NCBI GenBank assembly: GCA_030512295.1
Contig: JAULSR010000014.1
Location: forward strand, 84,501-148,500
Origin: Bombardia bombarda
Lineage: Eukaryota; Ascomycota; Sordariomycetes; Sordariales; Lasiosphaeriaceae
Direction of reading: 5' to 3'
Length of the DNA: 64,000 nt
Shown here: one piece after another, positions 43,682 through 55,196 of the stretch
Layout of the letters: the number at the start of each line of letters is the position of its first letter
How positions within the stretch are numbered: the stretch's first letter is position 1
The notes under the pieces: model-generated
Told to the model about the DNA's origin: nothing
The model's database searches: none
What the model saw: the letters and a program-made list of their open reading frames with translations, nothing else
Translations under genes and position numbers: made by a program

Positions 43682-45324
43682 ATGGTGTTCAGGCCCGACG
43701 AGCTGGCCGCCGATGCAGCGCCCATCATAGCTCAGGACCCCACGATCGGCACCGAAGCTGGCACCGAAGCTGGCACCGACGCCGGCCACGCACCATTATG
43801 GCGTCCCCTGTTTCGTCATCAAGGCACCTTCCCTCCAGAGAGCTTCGTTGAGGGCATGCTTGATCTCATCAAGAACCCAAACAACAACTCGTCGTGGCTC
43901 TTTCGTGCCGATATCCTCCACGATGCGCCAGTACTCGACGGCGCTGAGCTGCGGCCGGTGCAGTTTGAGTCAGGAGAGGACAATGTACCGCCGAGCAGCA
44001 TCCCCTCATTCTCGGACTTTCAGTGCAGCCGCTATATTGTCCGCCGCATGATTCCCAGAAACACGCTTAGGGACAAGCCTCTGGACCAGACCTGTCTCGT
44101 GTACGAAAGCAAGCCTGGCCATGGCCATGGCCATGACGCGGCGGAGGCTCCGCAGCGCACTCTCGTTGTCTACCTTCCGCACATCACATCAAAAGAGCAC
44201 ATGCCATACTACCACCCGGTGGTCCGGGGGTAGCCTTCCTTCACGAGTGGACAGACGCCGAGTCTCGCGGGTCTGTTTCCCTCTCCTATGACTATTTCGA
44301 CGAGAGCGACCGCTCTGTCAACAGGATCACGAGAACCGGCTTTCACCTGCTTGAGGTCATCCACAAGCACGGCCAGGGCAAGGTCGAGGGTTACAGGAAG
44401 AGAGTGCACCACGACGTTCTGATCCCGCAGGCTCGCGTTCAGAACAGGTACACAACACTGAAGCAAAAGTACGCCAGGCCCCTCATACAGGGCTGGGCCG
44501 AGATCACCGATCCAGTCAAACATGTGTTTGAGGACATAAGCATTGCCGCTTTCTTGATCGAGCTGTGGGTCGATATGTATGGACAACAGCAGACCCCTTT
44601 CCCCGGCTTTGTCGATATTGGATGCGGCAACGGTCTCTTGGTCTACATCTTGAATCAAGAAGGCTGCACGGGCTGGGGGTTTGATGCCAGGGCACGAAAG
44701 TCATGGTCGGCGTACAGCACCCGGGTGGAGCTCTCCACCGGTGTCCAGGATTCCTTGCAGCGTCTCGTCTTGCTACCTCCGCCGGTGAGCAAGCAAGGGA
44801 TGGCAGAAGTCTCAGGTGGTGAGGACTTCAATGCAGAGCTGGTCCACGACGGTTGCTTCCCCAAGGGGACCTTTATCATCTCTAATCATGCGGACGAGCT
44901 GACCCCCTGGACCCCTATTCTTGCCACAATCTCCGACTGCCCGTTTATCATGATTCCCTGCTGCAGCCACGATCTCACAGGAGCGCGATTCCGGGCGCCG
45001 CCACCAAAGGATAAGACCAAGCCTGACTCCTCTTACGCGTCGCTGGTTCTATGGGTTGCCGAGATCGCAAAGGACTGCGGCTGGGAGCCCGAGCAGGAGA
45101 TGCTGCGGATTCCGAGCACCCGTAACACAGCTTTGGTGGGACGCAAACGACGAAGCGATGGGTTGAGACATCTCGACACTGAACAAGTCGTGGAGAAGTA
45201 CGGAGGAACATATGGCTATTTGGAAACTGTAGTCAAGCTGGCGAAAAATGGAGCACAGGGGGGGCTGCAGCAAATGGCAAGCAACCCTGCGGTAGATGAG
45301 CACGGACGGCCGACTGATGAATGA
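43682..45324 (+). CDS. TRM44: tRNA (uracil-2'-O)-methyltransferase TRM44, with apparent frameshift
   Basis: Two overlapping-frame blocks, 43682-44233 and about 44231-45324, together encode a TRM44-like protein of about 547 aa. The first has LWRPLFRHQGTFPPESFVEG, SFSDFQCSRYIVRRMIPRN and TLVVYLPHI. The second has GRSVNRITRTG-like text, RVQNRYTTLKQKYARPLIQG, the AdoMet motif FVDIGCGNGLLVYILNQEGC, NHADELTPWTPILA and MIPCCSHDLTGARF. TRM44 methylates U44 of tRNA-Ser in the cytosol. At 44226-44230 a G5 run is followed by TAG. One extra G would give HPVVRG-VAFLHEW and restore the frame, so this is either a sequencing error or a real one-base loss. No intron can explain it. The frame is otherwise intact over its full length. 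Confidence 0.88.
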
Positions 45325-45345
45325 TGGGGTGGAATGATGGGGTGT

Positions 45346-46377
45346 TCAGTCTAGATCCGGGACAGGCAGGTGGTCCACCAGCTTCATCCTCAACCCCAGC
45401 TTCTGCAGGGCTTCAACAGCGAGCCGGTCCTTCAGTTTCTCCGTCTCCTCTTCCGTGGTGAGCACGAATTCATGTTTCAATAGCCAGGTCCCCTCCTCGA
45501 CTCCATACCCCTTGGCTGTCTCCTTGTCCGCTTTCTCCAGATCGATCACCAGGCTCTGCTTTACGCCAAATACGGCATCAGAGGTCTCGTACGGATCACC
45601 GCGGAGATACAAGGCTCTGAAAAAAATATATTATCATCGACTGTCAGCTACCGTGACAAAGCCTTGTCCATCTATCCCGACCCGACGGATAAGGGGGGGG
45701 GGGCGAGAGGGGCCGGATGGATGAAAATCTCTGCTCACGTGACCAGCTTGTCCCATCCCTCCTTGCCAAACATGAAGTGCACGTGTGCCGGCCTCCAGCA
45801 GTGCCTGCTGAGCATCTGCAGCATCTTGCCGACGGGCCCGTCGTGGGGGATCGGATAGCTGACGGGCTTGAGCCCCCTGAACCAGAAGCGGCCCTGCTCG
45901 TCGCTGAGCATGACGCAGCGCTCGCTAGGGCGGTCCCGGTCGGCGTGCTGCACGTCGTAGTGGCCCGAGCTGTCCGTCTCCCAGATGTCGACGGTGACGC
46001 CCTGTATCGGGTTCCCCCCCGTGTCCTTGACCGTGCATATGGCCAGCATGGGCTCCCCGTCGGGATCCGACGTCATGCTGCTGCCATTGGGCAGGACGGG
46101 GGCGTCGTGGGTGTGGAACGGGCCGAGCACTGAGCCCTCGGTGCCGAGGGGCGGCTTGGGGTGGTTGATGTTGTCCACCAGCAGGGAGAGGCCGAGAACG
46201 TCGGAAAGCAGGATGAATTCCTGGGTGGGGGTGGTTAGTTTTGATGTATGTGATGGTGCCGAGCTGAGCTGAGCTGAGCTGTGCTGTGCTGTGCTGTGCT
46301 GTGCTGTGCTGTGCTGTGCTGTGCTGTGCTGTGCTGTGCTGTGCTGTGCTGTGCTGCGCTGCGCTGTGCTATTGGTT

Positions 46378-46424
<47 letters not shown>

Positions 46425-46690
46425 GACAAACTCACGTTCCGCACATCGTTTGAGATTTGCCCGCAGCCGATGAGGAAGCCGATGGCGGCCATCCACTCGT
46501 CTGAACTGAGGCGCGTCTCCCGCGCAAAATCGTGCAGGTGCGTCACCAGCCGGGACATGAGATATGTGAGGCGGGCATTGGAGCTCTGCGAGTTTATGCG
46601 GATCGTGTTTGGTGTGATGTTGTCAATGGTCAGGTCGAGGAGGGGCGGGGCGGCATTGGATTCGCTCTTGGTGTTGCCGTCGGACGCCAT
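45346..46690 (-). CDS. Intradiol ring-cleavage dioxygenase (catechol/hydroxyquinol 1,2-dioxygenase type)
   Basis: Three exons, 46690-46436, 46220-45739 and 45616-45346, give 335 aa. Donors are GTGAGT and GTGAGC, acceptors CCCAG and TTCAG, with matching phases. The N-terminal dimerisation helices (RLSSDEWMAAIGFLIGCGQI, FILLSDVLGLSLLVDNIN) precede EGSVLGPFHTHDAPVLPNG. The Fe(III) ligands are visible: Tyr in SSGHYDVQ, Tyr in VSYPIPHDGP, and two His in CWRPAHVHFMF. These enzymes cleave catechol or hydroxyquinol between the hydroxyls, feeding the beta-ketoadipate route. The order of motifs and the H-x-H spacing are normal. Intron 1 holds expanded simple repeats; intron 2 has a C11 tract on the sense strand. 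Confidence 0.93.
46258..46430. repeat. (TGTGC/TGAGC)n pentanucleotide and (GA)n microsatellites in dioxygenase intron 1
   Basis: About 20 gctgt/gctga pentamers (46262-46370), then 18 GA dinucleotides (46384-46420). Together they fill most of the 215-nt intron. Confidence 0.93.
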
Positions 46691-48327
46691 GGTGAATGCT
46701 GGTATGGTTGTCTGTCTACCTTTGTCGGCTACTCGAACGGGCCCAATTGATGTCGAGTGAGATATTTGAAGAGAGAAAAAGAGAAAAAGAGAAAAAGAGA
46801 ACCGAGCTGGATGAGAGAGGTTAGGATGTATCTACAAGCGCTCAGCTAGGGTAGGTAAATACAATACTTGCTTTTAGACTTGTCCTGTCCACATACAGCC
46901 GATACAAAAAACGGGAAATATAGGATAGGGAGACAATAAGGGATGTACAGTAAGTAGCAAGGGACACAAAGACAGCCGGTCGCAGGTGAGCGACGAAATG
47001 TGGTTTTGTTTGCGGGGTGTAAAAAAAAATTAAAAAAAAAAAGCAGTGAATGGGATAGGTAGGAATGGGGATGCACAATCTAAATTAACGGAATGATTCC
47101 CCGGGCCAGTATCCGAGCGGGCGAGACAAAGGCACCGGTACTAGGTAAGGAAGGTTGGCTACTCGGAACATATGTAAGGTACGTACATATACACACCCAC
47201 CTGCCTGCCTACGAATGGAAGGAAATAAACATCCAGGCGGAGAGTGTTCCGGTCAAAGGTACCCAGATATGGGGCGCGAAGAACCCGGCCGAAAATACCC
47301 GCGTGATAGGCAGAGGGAGGGGGGGGGGGGGAGGACAAGGAAAAGCGTAGCCCGTTCGTTCTCAATTGGGGAATCTTGGGAGGAGCAGGGAGCTTGGGGG
47401 GAAGCCTCTTTTCGGGTGTATGCGGATGATGTGCCTTTGTTCGAAAGAGATTCTGGTCTCTGGATGTGTTGAGCCTGAAGGTTGAGCAACGAAGTGAGGG
47501 GGCAGTCGGATCAGTGTCCTTCCAAGATTGACCGACTTGGAGCGGATCAATCCGATACAAAAGCCATCTAACCTAGGTAGTTGAAGATGTTTTCCTTTCC
47601 AACATCATTCACACCCCAAGAGCATAATCGTCACCCACTTGAGCTCACTCTTCCTCTGGCTGGCCCCCCCATCCCATCCACCGTATGGATGAGCGAATGC
47701 GGAATGCGGGGTATGGCGGGTCATCATCGCTCTCGCCCGCCCACTTGGCTCGGCAGGGAGGATACTCGGCAGGGAGGATACCCCTACAACAGGCCCAGGG
47801 AGGAGGGGAGGGGTCGGAGGTTGGTTGGTGTCCTCCTCTCTGCTGCTTCCTCTCGGGAGTTGGAGAGGACATGGGGCTCAGAACTTGACGCCGAATGGGG
47901 CCCAAGTTATTCCTCTTGTTGCGTGTGTGTGCAACGGCAGTTTGCCGGCAGCATAGCTGTTACTTGTATGACTAAGTATGTGATACTCTTTTCTTGTCTT
48001 CAGTGCTGTTTACATATCCCCATTGTCAGTCAACCACGCCTGGATATCTATGCCGTTAAAATGCAACCCAAACTCCGCAAACCCCTTACGGCACATGCAA
48101 AATAACAGACAACCACCGTTGTCTGTTATATACAAAACCGGGCGCTCATGATGGCCATAGACTACTACTGGCTTGGCTGTCTGCCAGTCCGCATCTAGTC
48201 TAGGTAGTGCGACGAGCCACTGGCCGGATACCGGGGGGGGGGGGGGGGGGGGTTTGCCTTATTTTTGACCTGTAAAAATAATCCATATCCGTCATAATGT
48301 CATTGTCGTCTCATTCACTTCTGGTAG
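46691..48327. other. Spacer, 1.6 kb, upstream of the dioxygenase and downstream of the FLC gene
   Basis: No gene is supported. It holds (agagaaaa)n at 46770-46800, a G12 run (47319-47330), a perfect hairpin at 48102-48129 and G20 at 48233-48252. Confidence 0.5.
48102..48129. terminator. Perfect 12-bp inverted repeat with 4-nt loop
   Basis: ATAACAGACAAC, loop CACC, GTTGTCTGTTAT. It lies about 200 bp past the stop of the minus-strand FLC gene, so it may fold in its 3' UTR. Calling it a terminator is only a guess. Confidence 0.35.
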
Positions 48328-51300
48328 CTATGCTACCTTTTCAATGTCTGGAATCGCCACCGGCGTTGCATATCTTCTCTCGTCGGCGTGTCTTGCAAGC
48401 ATCTCTCTGGTCGGTGTCGCTCGCCCGCTGCCTACACTAAACGAACTCGACGGCCTCGCACCGAAGGGGGAAACCAGGCTCTGGTTGCTGCTCTGTGGCC
48501 TAGTAACGGTGGGTCCAATCGTGCTAGACACGCTGTCATTGGCAGCAGCGTGATGCCCCGACGACCCCATGGTCGCACCATTGGCACCACTACTGAGCCG
48601 CTGTGCCAACCCGCTGTCCGGCCGCTCATGCCCAGCGTCCACAAAGTCCCTCGATGGCCACGATGGCCGATGGGCGCCGCGGGCACCCCGCGGTACACTT
48701 CGCACGCTGTGTCGGGAGCTAACACTATTAGTCCTGCTGGCGCGGGTGGCGCCACGGAATGCAGGCAGGTCCGATGACGCAGGACCACCACCCGGGAAGC
48801 GCTCCAGGTCATGAACAATGTCTTCGTCTTCGTCCTCAATTTTCGGCGCACGCCGAACCGAGACGACAGAGAAAGAGGACGGTGGAGGTGGCAGTGCTTC
48901 TTGCGGCTTCTCCTTGTTCTTCCCCTTCTTGTCCTTCTTTTCCTCCTTGGACTTGGGAGGTGGTTGATACGTATCTGATGCTTTTCCTTCCATCCTCTCG
49001 AAATACCGAACACGGACGCCCTCGAGGCTCTCGGGGCTGAAGTCCTCGTGGTTTCGGGTGAGCGACATCCAAGAGGAAATAGCACTGAGCACCATAAGCA
49101 CGATCAAGGCCAACACCGCCAGGCCCTGGACTATAATGATTACGATACCGATGACAGTGGCGATGATGCGATCGAGGTTGAAAGCCGGCAAAAACGCAAC
49201 CGATAGGCCCGTTGTGACGATTTTGGTGATGCTCAGCATCCAAACTGCCATGGCTGTGTTGCGGGCACCTTCGAACGGATTAAGCGAGACGATGATGCCA
49301 AAGGCAATGATCTCGAAGATCAAGAGGCCATACACCTGAGCCAGAGGGTTCTGCACGCCGCCCCCAATAAAGATGGCGCGAATAAACAGATAGCCGACAT
49401 AGTATGCAAAGAACCACCACTTCGTGCGGCGATACCTTGCAGAAAGCCATCCAAACCTCTTGACGTATGCCACATCCTGGTGTACAGACGGACGGGCCGG
49501 GTCTGTATTGATGTGTTGAATGCGAGTGATGGAGATGGAGAACACTGGCTGCACAGCCAGTCCACGAGCTTTCAGGTCGCTGGCCCAAGCCGGAACAATG
49601 CCGGGTATGCCTCTGAGAATCTTTGCGCGGTGGAAGACAATCTGATCTGTCTTGGTCTCAAACTTTCCTTCTCGAGTGCGAACATGACAGGCGTATGCCA
49701 CCAGGAATGTGATTCCAACAAGAACAATCACAAAGAAGACCGATGCAAGGGCGGTCAAGCCGCTTGATCCGCCGATGGCGAATTGGAATACCGCGAGGGT
49801 CATGACCATGAAGAAGGAAATGAAAAGTGACCGCAACACAGCAATTGTCAGATACCCGATCCAGTGGCTGCGGAAATACGCCAGGCGGTCCTGTTTTATC
49901 CACTTGAGGAGCGCAAGGCACTCCAGTAATGCCTTGAAACCGAGTGTACAAACGGCAACGAGGCCGACAGCAACCAGCAGCCAGATCAGTCCAAGCAAGA
50001 AGGCATCGGCAGCAGGAATTTGCAGCCCGGATAGCGCGCCAGGGAAGCCGTGCCAGGTACCCGGAAGCGGCGTGCCAGGTGCCACGGGATTACCGGACCA
50101 GGTATAATCGTAAGGGTCGCTGGCGTTGTAAGCGCTCCTCTTCTCAACATTTTCCACTGCCATTTTGGCCAGGGACCGGCCATAGATTTGCGTCGTCAAC
50201 AAGCCGCCGCCATTGTTGATGACGACCGAGCCCGCGCCGCCCACCTGGCTGGCGTTGCCAGCCACTCCCACAAACGAGCTGATGGAGTGGATCATGCCGG
50301 GGGTGTAAATCAGGCCGGCAGACCAGGCAAAGTTGCTCCACCAAGCCACACAGACCGAGGGCCACTGGAGCGACAGGACACCAGAGAAAAAGATGGCCTG
50401 GAATGTCTCGAAAACGACAAAGACGGATAGCGAGTGAGCATGATGCATCCTCATGTGGGGGATGCTGACCCCATACGCCGCGGTTGCGAACGAGGCCAGG
50501 ATGGCGACCACTGTGAAGATGCCGAGAACAGGCGCAATTGCTTCGGGATGTGAGAAGCTGTTGCCGTTGCTCATGGCGGCTTGGAAGCAGCCAATTTCTG
50601 TCTGACTAGAGTTTGCGAAGATGCGCAGTTTCGTGAATCCTTCAAGGTCCGGTATTCCAAAGGCGATTTGCGGGATGCCGCCAATTTGCCGGGGTCCAAC
50701 AGGTATCAATGCCCAGCCCGTGATGGGGACGCTGGCATTCAAGGGACATAGGCTGCAACGGGTGTGAGTATAGAATGTCACGCCTGAGTAGGGGAGCTCC
50801 AAAAAGGTGCTGCTGGTAGCCATGGGACTGACTGACTGACTGACTGACTGACCTGGCGATATTGAGCTCGCACGGATTAAAGGCCATGTCGAACCTGCTC
50901 GAGCCATCTTGGGAGACAAGGTCAGCTTTCCAGTTGTCCATAGTTTCTCTGTGTCAGGCCCTTGAATCTGTTCCTTACATGCTTCGACTGATATGTGCAC
51001 TGGAAATCCTCCCGGTCAGCAAACGGGGCCCATACTCCACAGACGACAAGTCAACAGAATTCACATACTCATGAGGGACTCGTTCTTAATGTTGCTATGC
51101 CCATCAAGGTGGAAGACAATCGTGAGGTTGTCGGCATAATACGCGGCATCGAACTTGGTGATATTAAACAAGCTCTCGCCGCCCAAGCAGTCGCCAAAGT
51201 CGCCAGTGTAGAGTGCCGGATACCGATCGACAGCCAGTTGGCGCGTCACGCCGCTGCCATCCGTGCCGTACACATACTCGGGCTGGGTGGCCTGGGCCTG

Positions 51301-51378
51301 GATGGACACCGACAGGGCCGAAAGCAGGAACAGCAGCGTAAAGACGCGCGATTGAGCCTTCGTCCACAGCGAGGCCAT
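48328..51378 (-). CDS. FLC/TRP-like multi-pass membrane protein (ML-like plus TRP domain)
   Basis: Four exons, 51378-51069, 50999-50979, 50907-50853 and 50752-48328, give 936 aa. Exon 2 is a 21-nt microexon. The joins give ALKNESLM-like text, then HISVEAYGSSRFDMAFNPCE and SLCPLNASVPITGWALIP, the family's ML-like luminal domain. A signal peptide (MASLWTKAQSRVFTLLFLLS...) precedes it. LRIFANSSQTEIGCFQA ends the luminal part, and nine or so hydrophobic helices follow, including YLTIAVLRSLFISFFMVMTL and RRTKWWFFAYYVGYLFIRAI. The 250-residue cytosolic tail is basic, then Ser/Pro-rich with KSKEEKKDKKGKNKE. Members are yeast flavin-carrier (FLC) and TRP-like calcium-channel proteins of the ER or plasma membrane involved in FAD transport, wall integrity and calcium. 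The exact role is not determined. Confidence 0.92.
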
Positions 51379-51922
51379 CGCTGGAGGATGAAGACTCAGA
51401 AGGTGCGTGGTACGGATTTCCTGAACTCGTTCCCCTGGGGCAGTTTGGCATGCGCGCATCAATAGGAGCAGCACCAGTAGTAGTCAAGCACCGCCCAGAA
51501 CTCCACACGGCGAGGTTGCAGAAAAGCAGAGTCGCAAGGGTTTTCCTAGTAGTAAGCAGACATCCCCCATGAGGTCGTCCAAGACAGCATGAAACCAGAG
51601 GGTATGTGGGGCTATTTGCCGTTTATCGCACACTTGGCAACTTCTCCGGGAGCGTTGAGTTTAAAGCAGCAAAAAAGGTTGTCGGCTGCAGGGCGGGTGC
51701 ATAAGCTTCCAAAGCGAGGCGGTGGCGGTGGCGGCTGGATCGGTGTCGAGGGGGTTATTGGCGAGCGGGTTATTGGCGAGGGGGTTATTGGCGAGCGGGT
51801 TATTGGCGAGCGGGTTATTGGCGAGCGGGTATGGATCGGCCTTTCATTGGGCATCAGGGACCCTTGAAACTCTGACGGTATGCTGCGTCGAGATCTGTGA
51901 TGTTGGTCTTCGTCGGCCAAGG

Positions 51923-51955
<33 letters not shown>

Positions 51956-52850
51956 AAGCCGAGGAGGGATAAATCACGACAACATCCAGGCGAGCGAGGG
52001 ATGACGAGGGGATCCAAGGGCGCCGATGATGACAGACGAACGAGCAGTTTTAGCGTTTGCGTTTTGCGTTTTGCGGTTTGTGATGGCGGCGGCAGCGGCA
52101 GTGACGGTCCAGGACAGACGTTTCGCCGACCGAGTGTGTTTGGACATTTGACGGAAAGAGCGATCGAGTAGTTCTAGTCTCAGGTGCTCAGACCAGTTGT
52201 TACGCGGCCGCCTCCCCCAACAACCCGCCAACCCCTCCCCCTCTCCCCTCCCCCCTCCCCCTCCCTGCTAATTCCCGCCAAAGTGGGCCAAAGAGTACTT
52301 AAGCACAGACCCAAGGAATGGGGATGTGGCGGTGCGCGTAAAAACAGACTTTCCATTTACACCCACCACCACTTGCAGGTCCACTTGCAGGTCCACTTGC
52401 AGGTCCACTTGCAGGTCCACTTGCAGGTGTAAATGATTGTGACTGTACTTACAGGCAATGCTGTTCAAATTGCTGATCTATTGTTATTATCAAGGGACTC
52501 GAATTATAGAGCAGCGATAATCGAGCCAACCATGGCGATCGGGGAGTGACTTGTGCGTCGACCTCTTATGATATATCCATTGGACAGTCAGATATGGAAC
52601 CTGCCGAAACTTGGGGAGATATGTGCCAGGTAAGGCCATGCAACAAACAACAAAATAGAGTATCACGAGCAGATGATTTGTTTACTTTCTTGAACCAAGA
52701 CTGTATTTATCTGTGGTGAAAGGCTGGCAATGAACAAGACTCAACCATCCATACAGCGCGAGTGTTTCCATCGCGATAATGGTGCTGGCCGCAAACAAGT
52801 AAACAAAAATATGAGCAATTAACCAGCCTAGTTGAAGTTAGCGTAGTGGC
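51379..52850. other. Promoter and spacer with minisatellites
   Basis: No gene is supported. 51747-51829 has six copies of gcgagcgggttattg (15 bp), 51922-51957 six copies of gtgaggg-type hexamers, and 52373-52428 five copies of ccacttgcaggt (12 bp). None matches the TTAGGG telomere unit. Confidence 0.55.
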
Positions 52851-53391
52851 CAGGCCTGGCGGTTTACAGCATCCTGAACGGCAGAGTCTTCAAACCACGA
52901 AAGTCATGACAGTGTTTGCGTCATTATTCATTATTGAGGCGAAAATGACTCAAATGTGCAGTTTCTCCTTCTTTTTTGGAGGAGGCTTCTCGGGAATAAT
53001 TACTAAATGGGTTGTTTATGTTTTCTTTTTAAAGGAGGTAAATGTGCAGTTTTTTTTTCAAAGGAGGTTTCTCGCTAACGCACGAAAATAACTCAAATGT
53101 GCAGTTTCTCTTTCTTTTTAGAGGTCTCACGAAAAATAAATAGCATACGGGCCTTTAATTTTTTTAGGCTCCTGCAGATTGCGCCTGCAGAGAGCAAAAA
53201 TGGTAGTTACATAAACGAGAAACCCACATGTCGGATTTACGATCAATCAGGGTCATGCAGCTGTAGAGCTGTGATTGGTGCGGTGTGCAAAACAGTGGGG
53301 AACTGGTCATGGGGCCCCTGGAACCCCTCCAAAACCACCCACTTCCTGTCCCCGTAGTTCGTGATCCTTTTAGATAGACAAGCAGAAGAAT

Positions 53392-53428
<37 letters not shown>

Positions 53429-53654
53429 CCCCCAACCCGTTCCCTACGGTTACTATAGTGACTCATATGAATGACCTTGTCATTCCAACACCACAAAATA
53501 TTAATAGCCTATATCTATCCTTAATCTTCCTGATCCATTATACTCCCAACCTTACTACCACCCTCGACCACAAAACGCTAAACACGCTCAACCTACGCCG
53601 CACAGTTAAATCTCGATATTTGGGTTTATACTTAAGCTTTTGACTTCCTCAACT

Positions 53655-54052
53655 GCCATTTTCAACTCGAAACTCGCACTCACCAACCATACTTTCGGCT
53701 TCAACTACCACCACTTTCAACTCGAAACTCGCACTCACCAACCATACTTTCGGCTTCAACTACCACTTTCAACTCGAAACTCACACTCACCAACCATACT
53801 TTCGGCTTCAACTACCACCACTTTCAACTCGAAACTCGCACTCACCAACCATACTTTCGGCTTCAACTACCACTTTCAACTCGAAACTCACACTCACCAA
53901 CCATACCTTCAACTTCCTCAACTACCACTTTCAACTCGAAACTCGCACTCACCAACCATACCTTCAACTTCCTCAACTACCACTTTCAACTCGAAACTCG
54001 CACTCACCAACCATACCTTCAACTTCCTCAACTACCACTTTCAACTCGAAAC
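53655..54052. repeat. 51-57-bp leader minisatellite of cassette 1
   Basis: About seven copies of a unit with actcgcactcaccaaccata, ctttcggcttcaactaccac and tttcaactcgaa. Cassette 2 has only one to two copies (56440-56525), so copy number differs between paralogues. Reading frames across it stay open, but it has no ATG before 54123. Confidence 0.92.
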
Positions 54053-54122
54053 TCCCAACTTACCGGCCATACATCGTATCACAAAGACCACATACCCAGT
54101 ACGAAGCGAAATACCAAGAACC

Positions 54123-54809
54123 ATGGGCCATTTAGAGATGTCTCTATATGATTGCGGAATACATATCAACCGCCGAGGGGTTATTAGATGGATCGAGTCC
54201 GAATCCAGAAACAGGCGACATTCCCGACAATTAAACCCATTTCGCTCTTATAGAATCGAGACTCGAAGAACTACCAATATTTGTCCAAACGAAAATTGTG
54301 TCGGGATCAAGACTGAGCTACAGACGCTCACTGATTCATATCGGACCGCCGCCGCAAAGTTTGGGAAGGAGAGCAATGAGTATAAGAAAGCGTATAAAAT
54401 TTGGGATTATTATAAACAGATCTATAAAGAGTGGCGCAAGCTTCAGCGTAATATAGTTTTACAACGGTGGCGTGCCGATCAGATTTTGGCGTTACTCGCT
54501 GAGCTTTCGGCGGCCAATGAGCAGTGGTGGAAGACCCCTCGGTTGTCTAATGGGTGGTTGTCAGCCACTCCGCAGGAGATAATTGATGAGCGGGCGAGGG
54601 TCGCTGAGAAGCTGGAAGCCGGTGACCGTGCGATAATAGCCGCTGAGGGGCTGATAGCCGAGATGGGGAGGCTGGCCGAGATGGGGAGGCTGGCCACTGG
54701 GGAGTCAGATCCCGATGGCTTTTGGAATTCCAGATTTCATAGGCAAGAAGATCCGCAGACTGAACTGTTTGATCAAAGGATGGCCCTTTGGGCAACCCAG
54801 GGCCGCTAA
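54123..54809 (+). CDS. Accessory protein A (cassette 1), coiled-coil
   Basis: The ATG at 54123 sits in accATGG, at the end of a leader shared with cassette 2 (cgaagcgaaataccaagaacc). It gives 228 aa. The N-terminus has a C-G-x-H motif (LYDCGIHINRRG) and a CPNENC pair. The remainder is a long charged helix-rich stretch (KKAYKIWDYYKQIYKEWRKL, EARAQ-type helices) with two tandem AEMGRL units. No signal peptide or membrane segment is seen. I associate the short Cys-x-x-His start with a widespread fungal accessory family of unknown function; this is weak. Its length (228) is almost the same as protein B (229), but the sequences barely align after the first 15 residues. Confidence 0.6.
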   Translation: MGHLEMSLYDCGIHINRRGVIRWIESESRNRRHSRQLNPFRSYRIETRRTTNICPNENCVGIKTELQTLTDSYRTAAAKFGKESNEYKKAYKIWDYYKQIYKEWRKLQRNIVLQRWRADQILALLAELSAANEQWWKTPRLSNGWLSATPQEIIDERARVAEKLEAGDRAIIAAEGLIAEMGRLAEMGRLATGESDPDGFWNSRFHRQEDPQTELFDQRMALWATQGR

Positions 54810-55152
54810 GCAGGCGAGGGTCGTCGAAGCGGAGAGGATGGCTTATTGGCAGGCCTGTTTGGACGAGGAGGAACAACGCCACGGAGAATAAAAGCGGAAA
54901 TCTTAATGGGAAGGCATTATCCAGGGAGCAATCATGATTAGGTGGATATGAAGGGAGGGTTGAGTCTTTCGAGGAGGGTAACGAGTTGATTTTATAGCAG
55001 ACTATTGAGTATACGATGTATGGAGGGATGGAGGGATGGAGGGATGGAGGGATGGAGGGATGGAGGGAAGGAGATAGGTGGATAGCAGCGAGTTAGGGAA
55101 AAAAAATAAAAAATAAAAAAAAAAAAAAAATAAAGAAAAAAATTAGGAAAGG

Positions 55153-55154
<2 letters not shown>

Positions 55155-55196
<42 letters not shown>
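55155..55196. repeat. Poly-A tract in the 3' block of cassette 1
   Basis: A run of about 40 A, preceded by A-runs split by single bases. Cassette 2 has a shorter equivalent at 57646-57673. Confidence 0.95.

Noticed and set aside
51922..51957. (GTGAGG)n as telomeric repeat
   Set aside because: The unit is not TTAGGG/CCCTAA and it lies inside ordinary spacer.
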